A stretch of DNA of 28,057 nt from a virus. The position numbers and the translations under genes are program-made. Every line of letters starts with the position of its first letter. The stretch's first letter is position 1. The notes beneath the pieces were generated by a model. It saw nothing but the letters and a program-made list of their open reading frames with translations. It did not search any database and was not told where the DNA came from. This document shows, one piece after another, positions 13,817 through 21,260 of the stretch. The stretch is taken from IMG/VR virus record IMGVR_UViG_3300040801_004913, positions 1 through 28,057 of that record; one strand, written 5' to 3'.

Positions 13817-15519
13817 GCCTCGGCCTCCATGATGATCCTGGCGAGCTCGTCGGCCCGCTCCGTGTCCCAGGCGGCGAGCCGACGCTCCACCCCCGCCCGC
13901 CAGTCGCCCTCGGCCCGCAGGACCGCCTTCAGGCGGCTCTCGCCGCTGATCCGGACCCGGCGGGCCGCCGCGGCCGCGTCGATGTCCAGGTGGGCCAGAG
14001 GGCCCGCGAGCGACCTCGCCGCGAACGCCTCGTGGTCGTCGTAGAGATCGCCGAGCTGGGCCTCCAGGGCCTCGCTCGAGCTCGCCCGCTTCGCGGCCCG
14101 CCGCAGCCGGTCGAGCTCGCGGGTGGCGACGCGGCCGGCCTCGGCGCTCAGCCACGCCGCGGCGACCCCCGGGGCGCCGGGAGCATCCCGCCGGCCGCCC
14201 TCGCTGCCGCCCGAGTCGCCCGCATTCGGATCGCCGGGGTCACCTGGCTCGCCGTCGCCCTCCCCGGGGCCGGCGCCGTCCTCGTCGTCGCCGCTCGAGT
14301 TGATCTCGTCCACCTCAGCCGCCGGCGCCATCGCCAGCTGGATCCGGTGCACGTCTCCCTCGGGCCCGATCGGGTCCATGTCCTCGAGCTCGCGGACCTC
14401 GTTGATCGAGAGGACGCCGATGCCTGTCATCTCGCGGTAGAACTGCGACCGGGCCTTCGAGTCGCCCCGGAGCAGCGCCTCGGGGTTCATCTTCACGTAG
14501 TAGCCGGCTGCCTGCTCCGCCGGCGTGAACAGCCGGCGGTTGAGCTCCTGCTCGATCCGCCGCATCCACCGGTTGAGCGAGTACCGGACGAACTCGCCGG
14601 ACTGGTGCTCGATGTTCGAGAAGGTCGCACGCGACAGGTCGTAGAGCATGTGCGGGGGGACGCTGAAGATCCGGGCGACCTCCACCACGCTGAACTGCCG
14701 GGTGTCGAGCAGCTGGCTCTTCTCGGCGTCGTTGGTCGTCTGCTGCCAGTCCATTCCCTCTTCGAGCACCATCGTTCGGAACGCGTTGTTCGCTCCGCCG
14801 TAGACCTCCTGCCATCGGTCCCGGAGTCGGTCAGCCGACTCGGGCTTCATCGTTCCGGGATGCTTCAGGATCCCGCCCGCGGTCGTCCCGCGCGCGTAGA
14901 AGCGGCCGGCGAACTCCTGAGCCGCGACCGCGACGCCAAGGGATCGCCTGGCATGCCGGATCGGCCGGAGCCCGAGCACGCCGTCCATCACCATGCCGGG
15001 GATATGGATGAAGTCGCCCGGGTCCGCGGTGACCATCCGGCCCCCCACGGTCACGTCCAGAGCCATCGCTCCGCCGATCTTCCGCGGTGTGCACGAGGTG
15101 GCCACCACCGGCAGGAGCTCCACCGGACGCATGCGGCGGTCTCGACCGATCAGGGCGTACCCGTTTCCGTGAAGCAGCACGTTCCCCATGAGCATCTCGA
15201 GGAACACCTGCGGCGTCATGAGCTCGTTCGGCTGGCGGTGGAGCAGCTGGCGAACAGGGTGCTTCGGATCGACCCGCTCCCTGCGATCGTCAGTCTGACG
15301 GAGCACGCGAAACGGCAGGCTCGCCAGCGTTCCGGCCAGCAGTTGGATCGCCTGCCAGACCGACGTCAGGCCCATCGCCGTCGTCTCATTGACGGCCGGC
15401 ACCTCGCCCTCGTCCTGCAGGCCGAAGTAGGCGAGGACCCGCTTGTTCGAGAGCGGCACGGCCGGGTTCTCGATCGAGAGCGGAGCGTCGCGGCGGAGGA
15501 TGTTGTTCAGCCACTTCAT
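13813..15519 (-). CDS. HK97-type portal protein with C-terminal extension
   Basis: This is a 568-aa protein. The portal core spans about 1-430: TSVWQAIQLLAGTLASLPF, the helical LLHRQPNELMTPQVFLEMLM, GNGYALIGRD, and IFSVPPHMLYDLSRATFSN. After MTGIGVLSINEVRELEDMDP (the usual end of portals near residue 410) comes an acidic Gly/Pro/Asp linker (about 445-490). An Arg/Ala-rich helical domain of about 90 residues follows. HK97 portals are about 420 aa, so the extension is extra and could reach into the capsid interior. ATG 15519 overlaps the terminase stop as ATGA. Confidence 0.92.
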   Translation of the reverse strand: MKWLNNILRRDAPLSIENPAVPLSNKRVLAYFGLQDEGEVPAVNETTAMGLTSVWQAIQLLAGTLASLPFRVLRQTDDRRERVDPKHPVRQLLHRQPNELMTPQVFLEMLMGNVLLHGNGYALIGRDRRMRPVELLPVVATSCTPRKIGGAMALDVTVGGRMVTADPGDFIHIPGMVMDGVLGLRPIRHARRSLGVAVAAQEFAGRFYARGTTAGGILKHPGTMKPESADRLRDRWQEVYGGANNAFRTMVLEEGMDWQQTTNDAEKSQLLDTRQFSVVEVARIFSVPPHMLYDLSRATFSNIEHQSGEFVRYSLNRWMRRIEQELNRRLFTPAEQAAGYYVKMNPEALLRGDSKARSQFYREMTGIGVLSINEVRELEDMDPIGPEGDVHRIQLAMAPAAEVDEINSSGDDEDGAGPGEGDGEPGDPGDPNAGDSGGSEGGRRDAPGAPGVAAAWLSAEAGRVATRELDRLRRAAKRASSSEALEAQLGDLYDDHEAFAARSLAGPLAHLDIDAAAAARRVRISGESRLKAVLRAEGDWRAGVERRLAAWDTERADELARIIMEAEA

Positions 15520-17126
15520 AGGACGATCGGCTCCCGGGAGTCGTAGATCGAGCCGTGGAACTCGGGCGCCGCGATCGCCTGGCCGAGGCCCATGATCACG
15601 CCGATGATCCCGTCGATCCTCGCCGTGCTCTTCTTCTTGTCGAGCTTCACGTTGCCGGCCGCGTCCATCGTCGCCGCCGCGTTCCCGGCCATCCATCGGA
15701 GCACCGGGTGCCCACCGTGGGCGAGACCGCCGGAGATCACCAGCCGCTCGAGCTCACGGGTGGGCGCGCTCATCGACGCGAAGCCCTGGCCGAAGGGGAC
15801 CATCTCGAAGCCGTCGCCCTCGAGCTGCGTCGTGATCTGCGTCGCGTTCCACCTGTCGACGGCGATCTCGCGGATGTCGAACTGCTCGCCCAGGACGCCG
15901 ATGTCCCGGCGGATGACGTCGTAGTCGGTCACGTTGCCGGGGGTCAGCGAGATGAGCCCTTCCTTGGCCCACAGCCGGTAGGGGACGCGGTCTCGTCGCT
16001 CACGCTCGACCAGGTCGTCCGAGGGGAGCCAGAACCGGGCCGCGATCCGCCACGGCTGCCCGTGCTCTCTGGGCGGGAACACCAGCCCGAGGGCTGAGAG
16101 GTCGGTCGTCGAGGCGAGGTCGAGCCCGGCGAAGCACGTCTCGCCGCGAAGCTCCCGCTCGTCGACCGGCGCGTCGCAGTCGTCCCACCGGGCCATCTGC
16201 AGCCACCGGACGGCCTGCTCGGTCCACTGGTTCAGGTGCAGCTGGCGGAAGGTGTTCTCGGCGACCGGACTCTCCTGGGCCCGGCGGCAGGCCTCCTCGA
16301 CGTACTCGTGTCGCAGGGAGACGCCCAGGCACGGGTTCGCCTTCGCCCAGACTTCGGGGTCGGTCCAGTCGTCGTCTTCGTCGGCGGCGAAGATCACCGT
16401 GAGGAAGCTGGGGTCCTCGACCAGGCCGCTCCGAACGCGGACCGCGTACTCACGCTCGTGCCAGCAGAGCGACTGCCGGTCGTAGCCGGCGGTCGTGATC
16501 GACACGATGAGCGGCTGGTGCCGGGCTCCCTGGGCGGTGGCAAGCACGTCGAACAGCTCGCGATTGGGCTGGGCGTGCAGCTCGTCGAAGATGACGCCGG
16601 ACGGGCTGAGGCCGTGCTTCGTGAAGGCATCGCTGCTCAGGGCCTTCATCTTCGATCCCGTCGAGGCGACCTCGAGCGTCTTCGACGCGCGGTACGCCTT
16701 CACCATGGGGCGGAGGACTTCGCTCTGGTCGGCCATCTTGGCCGCCATGTCGTAGACGATCGACGCCTGGTCTCGGTCGGCCGCCGCGGTGTAGACCTCG
16801 GCCCCGGGCTCGCCGTCGGCCAGGAGCAGGTACAGGGCGATGCCGGCTCCGAGCGTGCTCTTCCCGTTCTTCCGCGGGATCTCGAAGTAGGCCTTCCGGT
16901 ACCGGCGAGATCCGTCGGCCCGTCGCCGCCACCCGAAGAGCTCGCCGATCACCCGCGCCTGCCATTGCTCGAGGATGAACGGCTGCCCGGCATGCTCGCC
17001 CTTTGTGTGTGTGAGCACTCGCTCGAAGAACCGCAGCGCCCGGTTCGCGGCCTCCTGGTCGAAGTAGAACAGCTTCGCCGCGGCGGGCGAGAGCGGCCGG
17101 TCGAGATGGCCGAGGGCCTCCATCAT
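15516..17126 (-). CDS. Terminase large subunit (HK97 type)
   Basis: This 536-aa DNA-packaging motor starts with an ATG overlapping the small-subunit stop as ATGA. The ATPase domain shows an adenine/translocation segment (PFILEQWQARVIGELFGW), Walker A IPRKNGKST (residues 83-91) and Walker B SGVIFDELHA (Asp181-Glu182). The coupling motif VSITTAG follows. The RNase H-like nuclease domain begins at FAGLDLASTTDLSA (Asp336), with IAVDRWN and a late ARIDGIIGVIMGLG carrying further acidic metal ligands. It cuts and pumps DNA through the portal encoded next door. Length and motifs are complete. Confidence 0.95.
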   Translation of the reverse strand: MMEALGHLDRPLSPAAAKLFYFDQEAANRALRFFERVLTHTKGEHAGQPFILEQWQARVIGELFGWRRRADGSRRYRKAYFEIPRKNGKSTLGAGIALYLLLADGEPGAEVYTAAADRDQASIVYDMAAKMADQSEVLRPMVKAYRASKTLEVASTGSKMKALSSDAFTKHGLSPSGVIFDELHAQPNRELFDVLATAQGARHQPLIVSITTAGYDRQSLCWHEREYAVRVRSGLVEDPSFLTVIFAADEDDDWTDPEVWAKANPCLGVSLRHEYVEEACRRAQESPVAENTFRQLHLNQWTEQAVRWLQMARWDDCDAPVDERELRGETCFAGLDLASTTDLSALGLVFPPREHGQPWRIAARFWLPSDDLVERERRDRVPYRLWAKEGLISLTPGNVTDYDVIRRDIGVLGEQFDIREIAVDRWNATQITTQLEGDGFEMVPFGQGFASMSAPTRELERLVISGGLAHGGHPVLRWMAGNAAATMDAAGNVKLDKKKSTARIDGIIGVIMGLGQAIAAPEFHGSIYDSREPIVL

Positions 17127-17581
17127 CCGGCGAGCACCTCGGCCAGGGACTTCGGACCGTTCGACGTGGGAATGGCCAGGCCGGCACGCTCCGCCGGCGA
17201 GAGTCCGAAGTCGACGATGAACTGCCGGATCCGCTCGTGCGCCGCCCGTTCATCCCGGATCGCGGGGTTCGCCTTCATGCCGCCGTAGCTGTCGGGGATC
17301 TCCCGTCCGTCCTTCGCCAGCCTCGCCCGGGCGTTCTCGAAGTCGGTCAGGGCGATCACGCCCAGAGCCAGCGCGAGCCCGTCGTTCTCGGTGAGCAGGC
17401 CGGGCGTTCGGGAGAGCAGGTCGGCCCACTCCTCGAAGGTCGGGGCAAGCTCGCCCAGCTCGAGCATGGCGCGTGGGTGACCCGCGGGCGGCGACGGCTC
17501 ATCGCCCCTGGTCTCCCCTCGCCACGACCCGCGGAGCTTCAACTTCGCGGTCGGCGTCGGCTTCGGTCCTCGCTTGCCCAT
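17123..17581 (-). CDS. Terminase small subunit (P27 family-like)
   Basis: This 152-aa protein opens with GKRGPKPTPTAKLKLRGSWR, the basic start seen in P27-type small terminases (xxGRPPKPTxLKxLxGNPG). A helical middle (EEWADLLSRTPGLLTENDGL) and a C-terminal region with GLSPAERAGL, also typical of the family, follow. It would recognise the packaging site and load the large subunit. It lies between the HNH nuclease and the large terminase. The 124-nt gap upstream is AT-richer and may hold the recognition site. Confidence 0.88.
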   Translation of the reverse strand: MGKRGPKPTPTAKLKLRGSWRGETRGDEPSPPAGHPRAMLELGELAPTFEEWADLLSRTPGLLTENDGLALALGVIALTDFENARARLAKDGREIPDSYGGMKANPAIRDERAAHERIRQFIVDFGLSPAERAGLAIPTSNGPKSLAEVLAG

Positions 17582-17583
17582 CT

Positions 17584-17624
17584 AATTAGTTGCCCTCTCA
17601 TCCTCAGCGACTTGTTGACTAATT
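17584..17624. repeat. AT-rich inverted repeat upstream of the small terminase
   Basis: AATTAGT (17584-17590) and ACTAATT (17618-17624) form a 7-bp inverted repeat, centres 34 bp apart, in the only AT-rich part of this area. It is a candidate terminase-binding (cos/pac) or promoter-linked site. Evidence is only position and symmetry. Confidence 0.35.
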
Positions 17625-17705
17625 GATCGAATGCAGAAAACCCCGAAACCCGTGAAGATGCGTGCGAGCCCTACCGCCTCGGTCTCCCGGCGCGGCCTCC
17701 AGAGA

Positions 17706-18044
17706 TCACGAGCCCCCCTCCCCCCGCTGTCTTCGTCGACGAACGTCCTGTCCGGTCTTCCGGGAGTGGCACGGACGGCAGAGCGGCTGCAGGTTCGACC
17801 AGTCGTGGGTCCCGCCGTCGCGCAGCGGGACGACGTGGTCGACCTCCGTCGCAGCAGTCGTCCGCCCCATCTCGGCGCAGTGCGAGCAGAGCGGATGCCT
17901 GGCGAGGAAGGCCCGGCGAGACCTCCGCCATGCCCGGTCGTACCCGCGTGCCGCGGCGCTCGGCCGGTCGTCTCGTGGAGTCGGCACGCGGACCGGCCGC
18001 TCTCTCCGGAGCCGATCGAGGTTGGATGGCGGACGACGGGGCAT
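17706..18044 (-). CDS. HNH endonuclease
   Basis: This 112-aa protein has an N-terminal basic region and a C-terminal HNH core: a zinc-type pair PLCSHC (Cys53, Cys56), EVDHVVPLRDGGTHDWSNLQ (Asp69-His70 and Asn84) and PLCRPCHSRKT (Cys89, Cys92, His93). HNH proteins next to terminase genes are known to help DNA packaging or cos cleavage in HK97-like phages. The ATG shares one base with the upstream stop (TGATG). It is complete, with both Cys pairs and the HNH triad present. Confidence 0.92.
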   Translation of the reverse strand: MPRRPPSNLDRLRRERPVRVPTPRDDRPSAAARGYDRAWRRSRRAFLARHPLCSHCAEMGRTTAATEVDHVVPLRDGGTHDWSNLQPLCRPCHSRKTGQDVRRRRQRGEGGS

Positions 18045-18739
18045 CAGGAAGCCACCCCACCCCGCTCGTCCTCGACGAGGACCGGACAGACGCCCACCAG
18101 CCGCTCACCATTCTGCGTCGTTGCGGTCACCACGACCTCGTACCGCACGCCATCGGTGCCGCCCTGGATCTGGAATCCGACGATCGCTCCAGCGGGCCAC
18201 GTCTCCCCCCGGGACAGGACAGGCTCACTCGACACCACGACCGATCCAACAACCATCGAAGAATCGCCGCCCACGACGACCGCCGACGCCGCGACCACGG
18301 AGTCACCCGGGGCCATCTTCGTCGCGAAGACGACGCTGCAGTGCCTCAGCTCGCTGGGGTGCATGAGCACCTCGGCCCCTCGGTTCGACAGATCCGAGCG
18401 ACCCACCACCCACGCGAAGGACCCGGGGAGCACAACAGGCGAGTCTCCAGCCAGCCCCACCGCCGCCACCTCATGCGATGGAGCCACTGCGTCCAGGGTG
18501 GCGAGACGGACCACTGCAGCCCCAATGACGGCCTCGTGCGAGGGGGCCTGGACGATGACGGCCGCTCCAGCGCCGGCCGATGCAACAGCGATGGACTGGT
18601 GTGGTGGCGCCGAGACGGCAACCGCCGCCTCGCGGACGACCACGGCAGATGCCGCCGCCTCGTGAGGTGCCGCGGATGCGACGACCGTCGCCTCCACGGT
18701 CGCTCCGATCGCCTGCCCGATGAAGTACGCCAGCAGCAT
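18044..18739 (-). CDS. Repeat-containing phage structural protein
   Basis: This 231-aa protein's residues about 17-97 hold four imperfect 21-residue repeats rich in Ala and Val around a (P/S)HE motif, with His at 26, 47, 68 and 89. A more degenerate hydrophobic Ser/Val region follows (VVAASAVVVGGDSSMVVGSV). The C-terminus (about 180-225) looks like a beta-sandwich common in phage proteins (TWPAGAIVGFQIQGG, then YEVVVTATTQNGERL). It could be a fibre shaft or decoration protein with a solenoid repeat. There is no enzyme motif. It lies between HNH and other fibre-like genes. Confidence 0.72.
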   Translation of the reverse strand: MLLAYFIGQAIGATVEATVVASAAPHEAAASAVVVREAAVAVSAPPHQSIAVASAGAGAAVIVQAPSHEAVIGAAVVRLATLDAVAPSHEVAAVGLAGDSPVVLPGSFAWVVGRSDLSNRGAEVLMHPSELRHCSVVFATKMAPGDSVVAASAVVVGGDSSMVVGSVVVSSEPVLSRGETWPAGAIVGFQIQGGTDGVRYEVVVTATTQNGERLVGVCPVLVEDERGGVAS

Positions 18740-18741
18740 GC

Positions 18742-19122
18742 TCAGCTCGCAGGTGCCGTATAGGTGAAGCTCGAGATCCGAACTGCCTCGCCGGTCGTGA
18801 CGACCACGCTCGGCAGCGTCATGTCGCCGCCGCCGCCCGTCGCGGTGACCGTCCCGCTGAAAAGAAGTGTGCCGTCCCGGTCGTAGACCTCGAACCCGTC
18901 AGCGCTGCCGTCTGCGACGGCGGTCGCCTCAACAGGCAGACTCGCTCCCGCGGCAGCCCCGTTGGAGGCGTCGCCGAAGGCCGGGTTGGGCAGGTTGATG
19001 GTCGCTAGGGTGGTCGCCCCATCCTTGATGACGCACGTCGCCGTGCCGGCCCCCTGATCGATCAGGTCCACGACGGCGTCCGCTGCGGCGCTGCGAGCCA
19101 CGTTCTCAAGTGTGATGGCCAT
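18742..19122 (-). CDS. Small virion-type protein, unknown function
   Basis: This is a 126-aa protein starting at ATG 19122 with GGAG upstream. After an N-terminal helix (LENVARSAAADAVVDLIDQG) it is a string of beta strands with Gly, Ala and Thr (GTATCVIKDGATTLATINLP, TLLFSGTVTATGGGGDMTLP), ending VRISSFTYTAPAS. This is typical of small phage decoration or fibre-tip proteins. It ends 2 nt before the repeat-protein gene. No family recognised. Confidence 0.72.
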   Translation of the reverse strand: MAITLENVARSAAADAVVDLIDQGAGTATCVIKDGATTLATINLPNPAFGDASNGAAAGASLPVEATAVADGSADGFEVYDRDGTLLFSGTVTATGGGGDMTLPSVVVTTGEAVRISSFTYTAPAS

Positions 19123-19144
19123 GTCGATGGCTCCAATCTGCGGC

Positions 19145-20149
19145 TCAGGCGGCCGCCTTGATGTATCCGGTGAGGATCACCTCGGTGGTGTCCGGGATGG
19201 TGGTCGAGCTCTCGGTGGTGAGCACGGGATCGGAGCCGTCCGTGCCGGCTGTGTTCGACAGGACCACCCGAGGTGGCTGCGAGTTGTCGATGGTGACCAG
19301 AACGCAGCCCTTCAGGTCATCCACGCCGACGGTCTGCGAGTCAGCTAGGACAAGGTTCACGGTCGTCGCGTCGCCGCCCGCTGCCACGGTCCCGTCCAGG
19401 GCGGAACTACAGAGGGCGGCGAGCTTCCGGGCGCGGCTGGCCGCCCCGGTAATTGACTGAACGTCCGCCACCTGCGATCCATGCAGGCAGGTTTCAGGAG
19501 CGATCGCCCCGCCGCCGTGAGTGCCGGCCAGCTGCACGACATAGCCCGTGGTGGGGTCCGTCTGGCTCGCAGTGCTCAGTGTGTACGTCGCGGTGCCGTC
19601 GATGCGAGTCAGCGCCTGCGCCGTGAACAGCGGGGTCCCGGCGTCGTCCGTCACAGTCAGCGTCGGCGTGGCCACCGCCCCCGAGACCGGCGCCCCGTTC
19701 TCGTACACCGTGACCATCCAGCGGTCGTTGGCCCCGTCGCGGCCGAACACCGCTCGGATCTGATATGAGTCTGAGAAGGGCGAACCGTTCTGCGACGTGA
19801 GGTTCGCGTCCTGGTTTCGCTTGCCGATGCTGAACGACACGATCTCGATCTTCTCATAGGTCACCCCGTCGATGATCGCCCCGAGCAGGAACACCGCGTA
19901 GTCCGCTCGATCGGTGAAGTCCGCATCGCCGCTCGTGTCGATCGCGATCCGGTGCGAGCCCACCACGGATCCGCGGTCCTTCGTCAGCGTGGTGCTGCCG
20001 CCGTCGAGCGTCATCGCGACGCCGTCCTTCTCGACCACGATCGAAGTGGTGCCGGTGAACGTGACTAGCTCCCTCGACGAGTTGAAGGTCTGGAAGTTCC
20101 GCTCGACCGTGTCGCCGAGCACGAAGTCACCTCGGTAGGTGTCGGACAT
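19145..20149 (-). CDS. Fibre/baseplate-like protein
   Basis: This 334-aa protein starts at ATG 20149 because AGGAGG lies directly upstream; the longer frame from 20206 lacks this. The N-terminal domain is BppU-like in style: GDFVLGDTVERNFQTF, then TSIVVEKDGVAMTLDGGST, then DYAVFLLGAIIDGVTYEKIE. The middle is an Ig-like beta segment (VTDDAGTPLFTAQAL) and the C-terminus is Thr/Ser/Asp-rich strands. Such proteins form tail fibre bases or shafts. It is one of four fibre-like genes in a row. Confidence 0.72.
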   Translation of the reverse strand: MSDTYRGDFVLGDTVERNFQTFNSSRELVTFTGTTSIVVEKDGVAMTLDGGSTTLTKDRGSVVGSHRIAIDTSGDADFTDRADYAVFLLGAIIDGVTYEKIEIVSFSIGKRNQDANLTSQNGSPFSDSYQIRAVFGRDGANDRWMVTVYENGAPVSGAVATPTLTVTDDAGTPLFTAQALTRIDGTATYTLSTASQTDPTTGYVVQLAGTHGGGAIAPETCLHGSQVADVQSITGAASRARKLAALCSSALDGTVAAGGDATTVNLVLADSQTVGVDDLKGCVLVTIDNSQPPRVVLSNTAGTDGSDPVLTTESSTTIPDTTEVILTGYIKAAA

Positions 20150-20162
20150 GTCGTCCTCCTGC

Positions 20163-21257
20163 TCAGACGAGCACGGGGTTGGTGAGTGGGTGGAGCGATG
20201 AGGCACCGCCGCCGCCGGTCACGATCTCAGACAGGATCGGGAGTATGGTCGTAGCCCTGAATCCATCCGAAACGTTGTCGTAGTCAGTCCATGTGCCCGG
20301 CGAGTCGGCGGTGCAATAGAACATTCCATCGTTCATGGCTGCGAGCGATTCCGCGTCCGCGAACGAACGAACGACTTCGTACGTGATGCCAGCAGCGTCC
20401 GTCGCTTCCACGACGATCCGCAAGGCATCCCCAGCGACAAACGAAACCGGATCGAAGAAGTGCCGACGCCCAGCGGCGTATGACTGCCCATAATTCGCAA
20501 TCTCTCGAGACGGCACGGACGACGTGGCCAAGACAGTCCCCGAGGAGCCCTTGAAGACCTTGACGTCGTACGTCCGATTCTCCGTCCGATTGACCACGTA
20601 CGCACCGGCAAGCGTTCCGGCGAAGTTCGGCTTCCAAAGAAGCCCTCGGTAGACCGGGCTCCCGCCGCTCGACCATGTACCGACAGAGATCCCAGCGAAG
20701 TTGTCCGAGTCTGTGATGGTTCCGCCTACGTACTCGCCGTCCGAGTAGACGATCCCGATGATCGGCATGTTCTGGTTATTGGGGATCGACCAGGTCCCAC
20801 CAGCTAGCGTGAGATGGTGTGGGATCGAGTTCTCGACATGCTGTCGCTGGGCGATATTGACGACGACGTTGTTCGACCCGTCGATAGTCCCTGACGAATG
20901 CCTGAAAGTCGCTGCGTAGAAGGCTCCCGCCGAGACAGTCAGCGCATTGTCGAGCGTGAACTCATTGAGCCCAACCGATACGATGCCCGTTGCCGATGCT
21001 GGCGACCCGCCACCGCCCACGGTGCCGTCGGGGATTCCCGCCGCGACGCCTTCGACAGCAGCGCGGAATGCCGGCGAAGTGCCGTTGAGTGCCGAGACGT
21101 GAAACACCAACTTCGAGATGCTTCCGTCCTTCGGAGCACAGAACACCACCGCGAATCCGTCGTCGGAAGCATCTACAGTGTGCGTGCTGTTGGATGGAGT
21201 CGTTGTCCCAGGAAACTTCGACACATCGCCGAACACGAGATTCGAGAGTACGGCCAT
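20163..21257 (-). CDS. Beta-rich tail fibre/receptor-binding candidate
   Basis: This 364-aa protein consists of repeated beta-sandwich modules: SKLVFHVSALNGTSPAFRAA near residue 50, YAATFRHSSGTIDGSNNVVV near 115, and a second round GAYVVNRTENRTYDVKVFKG near 220 and DALRIVVEATDAAGITYEVV near 285. The two halves look alike, consistent with tandem domains. There is no signal peptide, membrane helix or enzyme motif. Base composition is less GC-rich than in the head genes, common for host-recognition genes exchanged between phages. Confidence 0.72.
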   Translation of the reverse strand: MAVLSNLVFGDVSKFPGTTTPSNSTHTVDASDDGFAVVFCAPKDGSISKLVFHVSALNGTSPAFRAAVEGVAAGIPDGTVGGGGSPASATGIVSVGLNEFTLDNALTVSAGAFYAATFRHSSGTIDGSNNVVVNIAQRQHVENSIPHHLTLAGGTWSIPNNQNMPIIGIVYSDGEYVGGTITDSDNFAGISVGTWSSGGSPVYRGLLWKPNFAGTLAGAYVVNRTENRTYDVKVFKGSSGTVLATSSVPSREIANYGQSYAAGRRHFFDPVSFVAGDALRIVVEATDAAGITYEVVRSFADAESLAAMNDGMFYCTADSPGTWTDYDNVSDGFRATTILPILSEIVTGGGGASSLHPLTNPVLV

Positions 21258-21260
21258 GTG

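Noticed and set aside
11354-14044. 896-aa plus-strand frame
   Set aside because: Runs antisense to capsid, protease and connector genes with recognised families. The Arg/His/Pro/Leu-rich composition is typical of shadow frames in GC-rich DNA.
13990-15546. 518-aa plus-strand frame
   Set aside because: Antisense to the portal gene, which has full family signatures.
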